Of a DNA stretch of 64,000 bases, positions 46,122-59,052 are shown one piece after another. The notes beneath the pieces are model-generated. The model ran no database searches and was not told where the DNA came from. It worked only from the letters and a program-made list of their open reading frames with translations. Both the position numbers and the translations under genes were made by a program. Each line of letters starts with the position of its first letter. The first letter of the stretch is position 1. This stretch comes from Bathynomus jamesi (lineage: Eukaryota; Arthropoda; Malacostraca; Isopoda; Cirolanidae): NCBI GenBank assembly GCA_023014485.1, contig JAJOZX010005622.1, forward strand, positions 25,001 to 89,000, read 5' to 3'.

Positions 46122-46130
46122 CAATAAACG
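45965..46130 (-). mobile_element. PLE 3' terminus (PLE-2) with hammerhead-like core
   Basis: The minus strand reads CTGAGGA (46038-46044), a weak stem, then GAAAGC, followed by a short unique end against (TA)n. The layout matches PLE termini elsewhere in the window, but stem II is poor. Confidence 0.35.
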
Positions 46131-46476
46131 GAGAAATAAAATTAAAAATTAGAGGATTGTGGGAGGGGCATACAAATTTGTAAGGAAAAACTATCGATTT
46201 TTAGCACAAGATCAAATGAATTATTTCCAACCAATGTTATAGATAAAAAAAAAAAAAAAACGATTTTTAGCACAAAATCAAATGAATTGTTTCCAACCAA
46301 TGTTATAAAATTTATACTGGAAATCTGCCCGGGTTTTACCACTCTGCCCTTCTTGTATATAAAAATAAATTGAAAAATAAAAGTTATTAGAGTAGCATAC
46401 AAGTTTACCAAAGATTTAGCGTTCTACCCTTCTTATCTAAATCTGTTCTGAAGGAATTCAAAACAACAGGATCGAG

Positions 46477-47400
46477 TTGGAAAAGACCTTTGCTTATGTT
46501 GAAGTTATTTGTAAGTTGGATAATGGCAGACTCAAGAATATTTATATTAACAATGTTGTAAAAAATTCCATGGATCTTACTGAAAAATTGAATAATGCAC
46601 GTACTGAAACTAACGATAGATTGATCAGTTTTGACGTTTTTTCATTGTTTACAAAAGTGCCGATTGGCAATATGCTTGACTTTCTCTCCCAAGATTTACA
46701 TAAGTATGACCTGCCACTACCTTCACACATTGTTTTGGAACTTATTAAGCTTTGCATCAAAGACTGTAAATTCACTTTCAATAACAAGTATTTGGGATGG
46801 CCATGGGCAACCCCTTGTCGCCCCTCCTCTCCAATATTTATATTGAGTTTTTCGAAATTACTTACATTCCGAGAATCCTGGGGGTTGGCATCCCTTGGTT
46901 GCGGTACGTCGACGAAATTTTGTGTATCTGGCCTATGAATCGTGACCTGGATAACTTCCTCCTTCAGTTAAATGATCAAGTCCCCTCCATTAAGTTTACT
47001 TTAGAAGTGGAACAAGACAATTCAATCCCGTTTTTGGATGTGCGTGTACATCGGGAAAGCCCAGGTTTTAAGTTTAGTATCTATCGGAAAAAACAAACAA
47101 TTTGTCCTACGTACACTTTTACTCGGGACATGACACCCCCACTAAGAAGGCCATTTTTTCTTCAATGTTTCTCCGCGCCCTTAGGATCGCCAGTCCGGAA
47201 TGCATCGATGCCGAATTAGAAAAAATCAACGGTATTGGAAGTGATCTGTGTTATCCATCTGCGTTTATGGAATCTTGTCTCAACAAGGCAAAACGAACTT
47301 TCTATCGTGTCAATATAACACTCGTACTTTGTCAAAAAAATTTTAGTACTTCCATTTTTCCCAGGCTTTTTAGGCATTGCTAATGTACTTAAACTTTTGG
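46477..47400 (+). pseudogene. PLE-2 reverse transcriptase relic
   Basis: Pieces of a Penelope-like RT distinct from PLE-1 and PLE-b: SFDVFSLFTKVPIGN (palm A), CKFTFNNKYL, then in another frame MAMGNPLSPLLSNIYIEFFE, WLRYVDEILCIW (the catalytic VDD altered to VDE), NSIPFLDVRVHRE and IYRKKQTICPTYT. At least three frameshifts are present. The N-terminus and GIY-YIG are not visible nearby. Confidence 0.8.
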
Positions 47401-47919
47401 ATATTAATGTAGTATTTTCATATAACAATATTGTTATATTGTTATATTGTTACTGTTATAAAGGAGGTTAAACAACCTCAAAAATACACTCAGCAAGAGA
47501 GTCCCAACTCTAAAAGGGGATTGTTCAAATTAGAACAACCCCTAACAGTGTTTGACCATGCGCCACTATATTGAATTTATAAGGCATCTTACAAAGAATA
47601 GTTACTGCAGTGAAAATATCTACAGTATGCTCTACAAAGGTTGTACCGTTAAGTGGTGTGTGTTTTTGCTTTTCCCCAAAACTCCAATTCTCAATTACAG
47701 TTCCTGCACCATTTTCCGAATCGTCTCTTCCTTAACATTGTGGTGACTAAAAAGTTAACATTTCCCTTTGAAGGCAAAAGATTTGGTTGCATCATTTTAG
47801 GAATTGGCCCAGTGAGCCATATATTACTTACACTTTGAGATAAATTACAGATTCTGGCTTTCATGAACAAGAAATAACTATGAAATGAGACAAAAATATT
47901 AACACTTTATCTTTCATCA

Positions 47920-48770
47920 TGAACGGCTATTTGGCGAATGATTGCCCTTATCAGTTCAAGCCTAAATTTTATAGAAGTTTTATTTGACTTTACTGATCAA
48001 GCCAATTGGTTTTTAGATTACCTCAGTAGTAAAGTGTGAGAAGTGAAATAAACAACTTCCTTTCCCTTTTAGATATCTTAATTATGAAATGTCCGAACAA
48101 CTTTCAAATCTAGCAAGAAAACTGTCATAGGACCTCGCTCTAATTTTCTTAGTTCTTCCTAACTTGTTAAAATTTATAGCATCCCTACATCATTGAGTAT
48201 GACATTTAAAATTTTATCTTATTGCAATAATTTGAACAGGCAGTTGAAATACCAAAGAGATTTTTTGTAACAATATATTTCCAAAACCTTTAATTCAGAA
48301 CTATGGACAATAATTGTTAGATAATGTTTATAGACGAAGTCCAGTCATACCAACCTTGTTGAAAATCTTAAAATATTTTAAGATGCCATTCATTGGGTAT
48401 ACTTCTTACAAAATAGAAACAAAATTGAAGTCATTACTATTAAATCATTACTCCTAAATGAATTTTAAATTTATTTTTAGTAACAAGAAATCTATTGAAT
48501 CCTCATTTAAACACAAAGAATATCGAATTCAGGACTCGTGTTCGGGTGTGATTTACAAATATACGCGTCCTGCATGCAGTGTTACTTTTGTTGGCTGCAC
48601 CGCCTGCCAATTTAAAGTACTTACACACAAACATGAAGGACTGAGTTATCTTACTCTCAGACTACTTTCACGCCCTTCCCAATGGAGCATTCGTGGCCAT
48701 GCTGCTGTTTTCTCCAATCTTGATAAATGCAATCGCAATTCAGATTTGAAGATGTTATAAGCCTTATACA
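47920..48770 (+). mobile_element. Penelope-like element relic (PLE-b), copy E
   Basis: Counterpart of 16920-17815. The GIY-YIG portion is open here (48458-48760: SGVIYKYTRPACSVTFVGCT, CQFKVLTHKHEGLSY, WSIRGHAAVF). The RT part is frameshifted. Confidence 0.7.
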
Positions 48771-49434
48771 TAAACAAAATCAAACCAACTATAAGTGATT
48801 ATCAGTCCTTTTCATATCTCCTAATTGAAATTTAAACTTTCGCGTTTAGAAAATATAATTTCATCATTTATAACTGGTTTAATTGTTTTTAATATTACTG
48901 TATACATTATTTATCCTTTGTATTTATACATAATCCTCTTAATTTACAAGGTTGGAATTCCAACTTCCAAATTCCAACTTCAGTTTACATTTTACTTGGA
49001 AGTAAGTAAATTATCGACTTTGGGATTTTATTTTTGTATTTAATGAAGTTGCTTCTAGCTTTTAACCTTTAAACTTTAGTATTTTATCTTACATTTGTAT
49101 TTTATCTAATAAAAATGGTGAATTATATTTGCAGAACCACGACATTAATTTTAATGTCTCAAAATGAAAGGTGAACCAAATTATCATTATCAGCTTCTTC
49201 AGTGACGAATCAGACATAAAAAGAAAACACTGTTGACTAATAAGAAACTGCAGATTTTGTGCAAACTAACTTTGGAAATACTTTTTTTTGTACTTTGGTC
49301 TAATTATTTATGAAAAGAGATTCTAGTAGAAATGTTTATTTATTTCATAACAGATCTTTTGGTTCAAAAGAACAAAAACAAAAAAGAAAGAAAATTAACA
49401 CTTCGGCGAAAAAGTTAAAGTTTGGCGCAAACAC

Positions 49435-50212
49435 TATTGCACCATTTTTGTATCTCTACCAAGTTCCGTAGCTCAAACTTTATTTTCAGAGTGTTTTCGT
49501 AGTGTGGCCGATAATATTTTAATGAAATCAATTTAGAATCACCAACTTCAATCTCTTTATGCGAAGACTAAATTTGAACTTCACGAAAAGAGTATTTATT
49601 CCCGTCGGTTCTTATAAAATTCGTCGTCATCCGGACTGTGGTCCACCTATTGGTAACCTCTGCACTAGACCTAGAGGATATCAAATATTTTGAACTTTCT
49701 TCCTTACTTTAAATAGTTAGCAGCAATGAAAGACAGGAAAATATGCCCTATTCAAAATCCGGAGCACATCATGATATGTTATAGTAAAATACTTATTGAC
49801 ACCTAATTAATGTTATAAGAATGAAACTAATAAATTACTCGTAATTATCATCAACTCGGGTTAATATAGTCTTAGGATATGACCAAATAAGGTATTTTGC
49901 ATTAATTGATCCCTTTCAAGTTTATATTTTATTAGGTATTGAATTAAATCACAGTTGAATTTAATTTTACAGGTCTTTATAATCCATATTAAATAATTAA
50001 TTATAACAAATTACTGTTAATATTTAACAGTAAAAATTAATGAGACTAAGATATGATAAAAGAAGGTACTTTTTATCAACATTTGATCACTTTTAGGCTG
50101 ATATTTTAAATAGAATTATTTATGAACATTAAAAAAAAACATGGTTATTGATCAATGTTTAAAAATACAAAGCGTGTTGTTTCTCGAAAGCAGAACCACC
50201 CCATAAATGTAG
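49435..50212 (+). repeat. Dispersed repeat R1, copy 3
   Basis: Same repeat as 18470-19320, with a deletion of about 80 bp near 49592. Confidence 0.8.

Positions 50213-50216
<4 letters not shown>

Positions 50217-50262
<46 letters not shown>
50217..50262. repeat. (TA)n microsatellite
   Basis: Lies where the sister duplication has the Tc1/mariner MITE. Confidence 0.9.
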
Positions 50263-50265
<3 letters not shown>

Positions 50266-50725
50266 TGGTGGACCGGATATCCGTATCCGCATCATTTTTA
50301 ACATCCGCATCCGCACTTTTGACTGCGAATGTTATGCGGATATTACCTCTTATAAATTATGCAATTTACAATTAAATTAGCTTATAAAGTAGCTTAAAGG
50401 CCCAGTCATGCACATTTCATGTAAAATATTAATTATTAATTAACAAACAAATATATAAACCTCAAAATATAAATACGTGGTAACACAGAAAATTGAATGA
50501 AACTTGTTTCATTGAATTTTCTGTGGCTGAAACTCTTGAGAAAGTTATTATTTTTATCATAATGAAAATATTAATTTTAATTCTTATGCATTGCCTGCCT
50601 TAATAGTAATATCACGAAAGTTGAAAAATTATGTCATATATTCATAATTCTATATTATATTGATAGAATAACTAAAATCCGCATCCGCATCCGCAGATGT
50701 TGAAAAACTGACACCCGGTCCACCA

Positions 50726-50728
<3 letters not shown>
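50263..50728. mobile_element. hAT-like MITE, copy 2
   Basis: Counterpart of 19743-20254 with identical TAGTGGTGGACCGG termini and a small deletion near the right end. Confidence 0.75.
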
Positions 50729-50756
<28 letters not shown>

Positions 50757-51779
50757 GGGATGAATTTCACAATAAAACACGTGAAATGAATGAATGCTGC
50801 AAACCCACAAGGAAAAGAAAAACGATTCCAAGGCCTTTCGTGTATTCAAAGCTACACCTCGTCAGGGAATGAAGTTAAAAGGCGAGAAGCCCATATATAT
50901 ATACAACGTACAGGAAAAACAAAACAATTAGCACATACTTAACAAGGGTTAATGAGAGGCAAAAGAAATTTTAACATGATATCGTCAATTTTATAAGTCC
51001 CCGAGCTGTTATTGAAATGTTTTTAAAATGAATAAATGCACATTCTAGAATATTTCGTTCTATTATATCTCTGTTTTTAACAAGCGCTTTAGAACTATCC
51101 CACTTGATGCTATGGTTACATCTATACATATGGTTAAATAAAGCATTGGAAGTACTAGCTGTTCTACAAGCATATTTATGCTGTTTTACCCTAATATCTA
51201 ACGTTTTACCGGTTTGGCCTATATATACTGAGTTACATTGTGTACATCCGATCGAATACACACAACCAACAACACGCCTAATAAAGAATAGCCCTGATAA
51301 TGTTGTTGGTTGTGTGTATTCGATCGGATGTACACAATGTAACTCAGTATATATAGGCCAAACCGGTAAAACGTTAGATATTAGGGTAAAACAGCATAAA
51401 TATGCTTGTAGAACAGCTAGTACTTCCAATGCTTTATTTAACCATATGTATAGATGTAACCATAGCATCAAGTGGGATAGTTCTAAAGCGCTTGTTAAAA
51501 ACAGAGATATAATAGAACGAAATATTCTAGAATGTGCATTTATTCATTTTAAAAACAATTTCAATAACAGCTCGGGGACTTATAAAATTGACGATATCAT
51601 GTTAAAATTTCTTTTGCCTCTCATTAACCCTTGTTAAGTATGTGCTAATTGTTTTGTTTTTCCTGTACGTTGTATATATATATGGGCTTCTCGCCTTTTA
51701 ACTTCATTCCCTGACGAGGTGTAGCTTTGAATACACGAAAGGCCTTGGAATCGTTTTTCTTTTTCCTTGTGGGTTTGCA

Positions 51780-51781
<2 letters not shown>
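50757..51781. mobile_element. PLE inverted dimer (PLE-c), two GIY-YIG halves head to head
   Basis: Arms about 50798-51272 (-) and 51302-51781 (+) are reverse complements with only about 28 bp between. Each arm encodes the same GIY-YIG fragment (GCVYSIGCTQCNSVYIGQTG, then KQHKYACRTASTSNALFNH) and ends in a PLE 3' terminus. Hammerhead-like cores lie at 50836-50865 (-) and 51711-51740 (+): CTGACGA, stem GTGTA/TACAC, GAAAGG. Both arms are truncated on the 5' side, so there is no RT. Bounded by (TA)n on both sides. Confidence 0.85.
51299..51637 (+). pseudogene. GIY-YIG endonuclease fragment of PLE-c
   Basis: Open from the inverted junction to the stop at 51637: CVYSIGCTQC...VYIGQTGKTLDIRVKQHKY, then RDIIERNILECAFI. 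The GIY and YIG motifs, the following Arg and the late Glu are all present. It lacks any RT, so it cannot be a complete element. The mirrored copy is 50971-51272 on the minus strand. Confidence 0.8.

Positions 51782-51812
<31 letters not shown>
51782..51812. repeat. (TA)n microsatellite
   Basis: Right boundary of the PLE-c dimer. Confidence 0.9.
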
Positions 51813-51816
<4 letters not shown>

Positions 51817-52161
51817 CCGCAAAATATAACAGCACATTTACAAGTTCAAATATAACTAAAATTAATATTAAATTTTACAATTTAGTTTCTTGTCCCTTAC
51901 ATTTTTACATTAAAATATTTTAGCCACATTCCACTATGGAATGAACGCAGAGCGAATTTCTTTCACTAAAGTCAACCATGACACTTTTATATTTTTTAAG
52001 AATAACATTAAGAAATGACATATTATCACCTATCACTGCTATTACTACTATTACTACTATTATTATTTATACTACTAACTACTTCAAACATACAATTGAC
52101 TTCTCTAAAGATATTTCAGAAGAGCTCTTCATATTTGAAGATTTTGTAAATAATTTTTAAC

Positions 52162-53079
52162 TTAATTGAGGAATTTCGGTCTAAGGCTCAGAGAGGTTTT
52201 CTTTAAAGAGTAATAATGACCACGAAATTCGTGCCAATTGATGCCATCAGCATGGGAAGTGTGGTTTCCTTCATACTGGTAACCATTTAGGTTTGAGCTA
52301 TGGCATTTTGTATACCACCATGCACCGCGGTATGTCTTCGAACAGTTTCCACCGTCATTGCTGTCGTTGTCTTGATCTTTCGTTGAAAACATTTGACCGC
52401 TGTGACCAGTTAAAGAGTCACCGGCGTTTCCAGAATATTCTCCTAAATCTAGTCGATATTTCTCAGTGGCATCTCCGATGTAAAAGTGTTCGTACTTCGC
52501 CCAACGCTTTATTCCCTGAAAGTCCTCAAGATCCACCCTCAGTTCCATCAAATTATCACTAACGAGGGCGTGAATATTGTCGAGGCCGAGCCAAAATTCT
52601 CCCGTCACGATGCCAAAACCAAGTTGGTACTCAACCCATTTCCTGAAGAAGTTTTCTCTTTGTGGAAGAGCATCGCGATGTTGAATCACTGTCCATCTCC
52701 CTCCGTCAGTAATTTGGTCACAGAAAACAGAAACGGGTCGATTTTCGCAACAATTGAAAGGGTACACTGTCCGAATGCCAGACTCTCTGTCACCGAAGTT
52801 GAAAAGATCCGCACAATTTCGAGGACGTTTTTGAACTTTTTTCAATTTGGCGATTGTCTTTTGCATTGAATGCGAGTGAATTTTCATTCCCATCAAAGAG
52901 GAATCTCTTGCGGAGTTTTCACATAGTGCCAAAGTCTGATAAACGCAGTGAGGAGAGAAACCAATCTCCTCGAAGAGATTTTCTGTTTCTTTCATCGTAG
53001 GTTCACTGCTGTCTCCACAAACGAGATTGCTTATTACAACAATCGTCAGGAAATTAATGAAAAGTAATGAAATTGACAT
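52162..53079 (-). CDS. FReD-6: intact tachylectin-5-like secreted lectin (305 aa)
   Basis: Closest relative of FReD-3, from which it differs at a small number of residues: SNLVCG in the leader, PHCVYQTL, KMYRGAWWYEKCHR changed to KTYRGAWWYTKCHS, SHADGINWHEFRGHYY. It carries a complete signal peptide, N-terminal Cys45 and Cys53, and a fibrinogen domain with all eight cysteines, DQDND and GAWWY. No introns. The FReD-3/FReD-6 pair sits in the two copies of the second segmental duplication and so dates that event. Confidence 0.9.
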   Translation of the reverse strand: MSISLLFINFLTIVVISNLVCGDSSEPTMKETENLFEEIGFSPHCVYQTLALCENSARDSSLMGMKIHSHSMQKTIAKLKKVQKRPRNCADLFNFGDRESGIRTVYPFNCCENRPVSVFCDQITDGGRWTVIQHRDALPQRENFFRKWVEYQLGFGIVTGEFWLGLDNIHALVSDNLMELRVDLEDFQGIKRWAKYEHFYIGDATEKYRLDLGEYSGNAGDSLTGHSGQMFSTKDQDNDSNDGGNCSKTYRGAWWYTKCHSSNLNGYQYEGNHTSHADGINWHEFRGHYYSLKKTSLSLRPKFLN

Positions 53080-53151
53080 TTTTTGGAGTTGGTTTTCCTG
53101 AACTGTTTCAGTAAATAGCTTCTAATAACTCGCTCTCAAATACCGTTTCCT

Positions 53152-53268
53152 TTTTATACATTTTAGTGTACTTGTCCTCGTTTGATTTATCTCGGAGCAT
53201 CCCGTCTTGTGGGTGTACCCCAAGTTTAGATTAATTTTATTTCCTTTTTAGTTCATTACTGAAATCCC
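53152..53268 (-). promoter_or_regulatory. FReD-6 promoter region
   Basis: TATA box (53152-53158, TATAAAA on the minus strand) and GGGATTTCAG near 53259-53268, matching the other copies. Confidence 0.5.
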
Positions 53269-53289
53269 AAAGTGGGCGTCTCTGTGAAA

Positions 53290-54040
53290 TAACTGTCAAA
53301 GATGTCATAACTCATCACTTTCCGAAGTCCTATTCTGGACATTTAAAATTTTAGTGTCAAATTTAAGCTATTTTAAAATCGCGCTTAATTCACTATTATT
53401 CACCAGTCATTCTTCATTAAAAGATCATTAACTGAACGGTAAAAGGGATTTAAATTCGGGTAAAATTCGTTCAACAATATAGGGGACTTGCCATATGACA
53501 GCCAACTATTTTTCTACACACAAAATCTATCAACTGTTGTTCATGTGCCATATATTCATGAATGGTAACTCTACCTGTTAACCAATTAATTTATATTATA
53601 CTTATGGACGACAGTCCCGTCTTCTAATAAGCAATTTATATTGAGAAACACTTTGGGCTTGTCGTTTGTGCAGTAATATTACAGCATTGCAGAGGAAAGA
53701 TAAATTTTGAAATTCGTATAACAAAAATGCAACCCTCATTTATGTCATTTTAACAAATTACGACACCAAAATTATCAGTTAATTATATATTTTTACAACG
53801 CAATTTAACCTTTTTTAATCTTCACCGAAAGCACAGATTAACTTGTTTACTGAAAATATATTGTATATTTTTACATAAGTTTGGTAATTTTACACTTCTT
53901 GCAATTAATCATGAAGACGTGTAAATGCATTTTACACAAAATATCTGGAGGTTGATTTATTTGAAAAAAGTTTATTTGTGTAAAATTCAAATACAGACTT
54001 CCTTTTAATATTCCTCTTGATTTTTACCAATTTTTTTTAC
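53290..54040. other. Spacer upstream of FReD-6
   Basis: The uninterrupted version of the flank that carries LINE-B in copy C and LINE-C in the FReD-5 unit. No gene. Confidence 0.6.
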
Positions 54041-54046
54041 AATGTA

Positions 54047-55418
54047 CAGGGAGGGAGAAAAGTCTTTTAGGATTTTATACACAAATAATTAGAAAACAAC
54101 ATTATACAGATAAGTGTTCAAAGGATGAAAACAATTCAAACAAAAAGTCTAAAAGAATTTTATTCATACAAATATTTTGTTAAATTGTAATTTAATCTTG
54201 AAAGAGTTCTCCATCCGCTATGATACATTTGTGGATTCTCTCTGTGAAACTCTTCATTGTTCTTCTGAACATATCGAGGGAGATCCTTTTCAGTTGTTCA
54301 TCTATTCTGCGCCAAGGGCATTCACATTTAGATAAATGAAACCAGGAGTGTAGAGTTTGTCACCAAATAAGCCCAAAACCAGAAATCACATTGGGTTAAA
54401 TCAGGTGATCTGGTTGGCCACTCGATGAGACCTCGCCGCCAAGCTGCGTATCCAGAATATCACGGGCAGCTGTAGACTAATGTGGCGGCGTTCCATCATG
54501 TTGATAAAGCAAATTCCTGCCAACGCCATCAGTAAACTGTGACAAAACTTTGCCTCTCAATACCTGGCAAACGTTTCCCATCCATCGTATCTCTCGATAT
54601 GTCAAAGGAAACGAGTCCTGAATAACCAATGCACACCCAGACTGTTAGTGCAGATGTTTTAACGGGTTTACCCGATCGTATTTTGAAATTTTTTTTTGCC
54701 CATTAGTGAACGTTGGGTTTGTTTCCTTTACTTGTTAAACCGAATACACATTCATCTGAAAATTTGATCGTTTGAACGAAATCTGGATCACTGTTGAACT
54801 TTTGTTTCATTGTTTCAACAAACTACAGCCGTTTATCAGAATCATCGTCGTATATGAACTGAGAGTAAATGGGTTTGTAATCGTGGATTCGTGGTACCCC
54901 TGTGATTCAATAATTTTGCTACTGAAATTTTGGAAATACCCAATTGCTGTGCGACTTTTCTCGTTGAAGTTGTTGGATCGACTTGAAAAGTGGCGAGGAC
55001 ATTCTCTTTGTTGTTGTATCCTGTCGCCGTCACTGGCCATCCGCTTCTTAGACGATGTTTTACCAGACTCCCTGTTTCCAAAGTTTGAGCTTCCAGTATC
55101 GAAGAGTGGTTGAATTTGATGGTGGTTTATTATATTTTTGTTGAAATAAACGCAAACTTTCTTCACAATTATTATAAGAAATATCCCACGATACAAGATA
55201 CACGTTTTTCTTTGCTGTATTCCATCCTTACTGACATGGCGCTGACTGTGGCTAGGATCTAGGGCCTACGGCTTTCCCGTTCTAGCCTAGGGTAATTCCT
55301 GGCCTTTTGTAGTTGCTTTGAAAAGTATCGCTTACTCTGCAATGATATCACTGGAATTTATTTATTATTAACAAATTATTTGTATGTATAAAATCCTTAA
55401 GACTTTTCTCCCACCCTG
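54047..55418 (-). mobile_element. Mariner-like transposon, copy E, both termini present
   Basis: A 1,372-bp element with inverted termini (CAGGGAGGGAGAAAAGTC at 54047; CTTTTCTCCCACCCTG ending at 55418) and TA on both sides. The transposase is broken by several frameshifts (N-terminal HTH part near 54850-55100, catalytic-region traces 54360-54760). The segment 55205-55370 is not found in the other mariner copies. This copy defines the family's real ends. Confidence 0.85.
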
Positions 55419-56350
55419 TATACTTCTTGGAACGAAGACACTAACTTGAAATTTATTTTCTGTAAATGTTTCAAATGAGAAAATAAATCACTATTTTGGC
55501 AATTTTAATTTTTTCTGAAGTTAAATTTGGCACACAAATAAAATGAGAAGAATTCTCAGATTAGATTTCTTTTTCGTAACTCAATAAAGTATTGTAAAGA
55601 TCATAGACAAAGTAATGGAGTCGCTTCCTTCTTTCAGTATTGTAGAGGTGACGAAGATTGTGACGGAGGTTGAAGAGATTGAACGGTGAAACTGTTCAAT
55701 AGACTGACTGAAGAGATTCCATATTACAATAGAGAGGCGATCCATGTTGAATCAGAAATGAAAATCGATGGTCGGACTAACAGAGTTGAAACGAGTGAAG
55801 GTCAGGCAAACGGATGTCACACCGGGGTAGGGTGGCGCCCAAGTTTCTGTGACGAGGGTCAATGAGCATATGAAGGATAAGAGAGATGAGGATGCTTTTT
55901 AACAGTCCTTGCTGGAAACAGCGTTGTGGTGCAAACTTCATTTTTTAAGAGATTTTTTACTGTGATATATTTAAAATTATTTATTAATTTAATTTTTATA
56001 CCTATACCTTTTAAAACTTTTAAAAGATAGATCTTTAGTCATATATATATATATATATATACACACCTCGTAAAAGGTATACCTTTACCTACACCTAAAA
56101 CGATCATTTTAAAAGAAGAAAAGGAAGTATTCGTAATAAGGAAAATTTTGTTTTTGTAACTTATCTCATTATCTTTGTAACTTCCTTTTGAGAAGCGAAA
56201 CGCAAAATGGATTTCAAGTAAAAAGAAGAGCCCTTTTTCGTGGCATTCACAAAGAAGGGTACTTTTGCTCGTTTGATTACCCACTTCATTACGAAAGAAA
56301 AATGTAAAAATTGAGGCAATAATAAGTAGGAAGAGTGACACTACTCAGTG
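55419..56350. other. Unassigned DNA
   Basis: The first stretch not obviously repeated elsewhere in the window. A (TA)n tract lies at 56041-56060. The ORF at 56039-56341 has no recognisable domain. Nothing else supportable. Confidence 0.4.
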
Positions 56351-56354
56351 GAGT

Positions 56355-56540
56355 ATAAGTGTGACGTACGTGACACTCGAGTTAAAGCATTCGTGAAGGA
56401 AGGATGGTTATATGTAAATGCCACCCGCGGAACTCACCCCATCAAAAGAATACTCATCAGCAGCTGTGTTTGAACCACGTGCGACAGTTCCTCCATTATC
56501 GCAGAACGCACTCCGACCGTTGAGTATGTGCCACCTACAA
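56355..56540 (-). mobile_element. tRNA-derived SINE, second family
   Basis: On the minus strand, an A-box-like TACTCAACGGTCGG (near 56527) and a B-box-like GTGGTTCAAAC (near 56478) are spaced as in a tRNA head, followed by a tail containing CCTTCCTTCACGAATGC. Part of that tail recurs at 60965-61015, which supports a dispersed SINE. Confidence 0.45.
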
Positions 56541-57440
56541 TACACTCTCTTTATCATTGCGGGTGCGTATGATGTCATCTGAGGCAGGCTTTCTAAGTGA
56601 TAAAATTTATGCCGAAAGAAGTTAACGAAATTTCATTTGAATCTTCTGAGAAAAGATTCGAACGTGACTATTTTGGCGCTTCATCAATTGAATGAAATAA
56701 AAAAATCACGAGATGAATTCCTAAAAAAATATCTTTGAAAACAGAAAAAGAATTACACGAATTTAAACAAAGGAAACCCCACTATCAAACAAAGGAACAA
56801 CTAAAGGTAAAGAATCGAGCGGAACAACCAAACGCGAACGATTAACCAACCACTAATATAAAAACAAACAAAGACGAACAAACGCATAAGAAGAAACATC
56901 AAATGTTAGACAATAATTTTTCTCTCCTAAAATTAAAAACAACAAAGTTACCGCAATCCAATCACCAAACATAAACAACGAAAGGCGACGAACTTCCTCT
57001 TTCTTTCACAACGCAATCTCAGAAAGGTGTAGAACAAAGTAAACAACACTCTATCTAAGAGTCACAACGAGAGGAATAGCCAGGATATTGGTAGTCAAAA
57101 TAACGCATTAAATGCAGTTAACCGTACGAAACGTAACTAACAGTAAGCATAACCAAAACACAACTCACTGGCTACCACTAACACCAAACAACGGATACAA
57201 CCACACTCAGTATGCATACATGCATACACCTGAACGGCCTCAGTCAAAAATCAATACTAAAATTACGAAAAGGGCTACAAGCATTGCTACTACGTACATT
57301 CAATGCAGTGTTTTACACGTCATCAATAAGGCGATAATTGAAAATTTTGCAATGAGAGTGACAAGGAAAAAGACAAAGATTCTGATAGTGAGTAAAGAAA
57401 AAGTCGGAAAGTACAAATAAGATCCAGAAGCTAAAAAGTA
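56541..57440. other. Unassigned AT-rich DNA
   Basis: No supported gene. The ORF at 57112-57420 has low-complexity, Asn/Thr-rich composition and no known domain. Confidence 0.4.
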
Positions 57441-57445
57441 AACAT

Positions 57446-57652
57446 ATGAATGCAAGATCCTTATTACCACGACTCGATCAAATAAAAAGCTTAATTATTT
57501 TAACACACACACACACACACACAGTAGATTGTGTATCTCAGAAACGTGATGACATCATAACATTCTTTGATTATCCCATTAGTATTCAAGGATACATCGT
57601 ATACCGTCAAGATAAACAAGGCGGACGAAGAAGCGGAGTCGCATTTATGTAA
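57446..57652 (+). pseudogene. LINE endonuclease N-terminal relic
   Basis: Reads NARSLLPRLDQIKSLI, then a (CA)n microsatellite (Thr-His run) where the active-site segment should be, then ISIQGYIVYRQDKQGGRRSGVAF. The beginning 'NARSL' and the 'GY-V-R-D--G-R-GGVA' block are the usual opening motifs of an APE-type endonuclease. The catalytic Glu segment was replaced or lost. Confidence 0.65.
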
Positions 57653-59052
57653 GTCATCACATTCTAACATCTATCTTTGATCTAAAAATAGAAAAATGAG
57701 ATGTTATTTACTCTTTAAAGTCCAAACGGAATGAGTAAGAGCCACTTGCCACTGAAGGTTAAGCATATAAATTCTGTGTCAAAAAATGAAATTTATGAAG
57801 TAAAACTGAATAAAATATTATGTTTCAGGAATAAGGAGGAAAAGTATGGGTGCCAGAACTCATCCTTAAGGAAATCTTTTTCGCTTATAAGTTATAAATA
57901 ATTAGAAACACTTTAATATCGAAGAAACTCCTTTACTCACTACGTGGGAGTGGCCATTATGCACTCATCCGTGGTCACTACCTAGTTAACCGCGATTTGG
58001 CGCAGTGTTCACGGTCGCGGCTCGACTCCCGCTCTACCAAAAACAATTAATATCTATGTTACACTTAACAGAATAATACTGTGTGTAATGGTGCGCGAGG
58101 TAGGAAGACAGTCAGTGGTGAAGGGTAGCAACGGTTCCGCCAACCACCCAAGGGCGGGGTATACCGAGTTAACGAAAGTAAGGCGATAATAATATTTAAC
58201 TGATTGAAATCTGTTCTATTAAACGAATTTGTAAAACTGTGTTTTAATGGATTAAATGGAGTCATTTGGCTTTATCACCTTTTTTATCCATTTTCTTATT
58301 TAGAAAAAGAAAATTGAATTCGTCTTTTAATAAAAGGTTGCACGAAATTACTTTATGTTTATCAAAACTTTTAATATTTATTAAATATTCAATCATGGTA
58401 ATTGCTCTGAGATGAATGGCGTTTAAACGCTCCACACTTTAACTTTAATCGCGCGCTCACTCACTCACTTCACTTGGTAAAGACCCAAGTAATTTCCTAT
58501 ACACTTATTATTCATTTATATGATGTTGAACGCCAATTCATTGAAATATGCTTAAATAAAGTCAATTAACACTTAAATGAAGAGTCGTATATACTTTTAA
58601 AGATAAAACCCCGAGTTAACTTTTAATTATATATATACATACTGTATATATAGTTACGTTTAACTTAACTTTACTCTACGTAATGAGAAGATTAATCCTA
58701 ATTAAACTAAAGGCACTGATAAAATAAATGTTTGGCACTGCGGACATTCTTAATTGTTTGTCAAGTTTGTGTAGAGCGAGTCTAAAGCGATAGGGATGTA
58801 CTCGTGATTGGAATCGATGCATTTGTGTTGCCTTCAGAAGTAAACAAAAACTTACGATGCATCTCGTTCCTGGTGAATCATGCGCACGGTTCTTAAAGCG
58901 AGGATTGTCCGCAGTGCGCACTAATGACAAAATTATGAATTTAACCGCTCATTCATTATGATAACGCGAAGAATTGTCGCAGCCATCGGTGATGAACCAC
59001 GTATGGAAACCTCATTTGTACCTTGACCACGTACGTACTGTACTTGAGTACT
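57653..59052. other. Unassigned DNA
   Basis: No gene. Near 57990-58040 there is a weak tRNA-like pair of boxes (TTGGCGCAGTG, GGCTCGACTCC), spaced too closely for a normal tRNA. The rest is AT-rich without recognisable content. Confidence 0.4.

Larger units (their letters stand above)
47450..53760. repeat. Second segmental duplication, copy E
   Basis: Direct duplicate of 16455-22240. Contains PLE-b, R1, the hAT MITE and FReD-6, with a PLE palindrome inserted between the hAT MITE and the lectin. Confidence 0.85.

Noticed and set aside
57985..58040. tRNA-like boxes (TTGGCGCAGTG and GGCTCGACTCC)
   Set aside because: The boxes are too close together for a tRNA and no stems form clearly; at most a damaged SINE.
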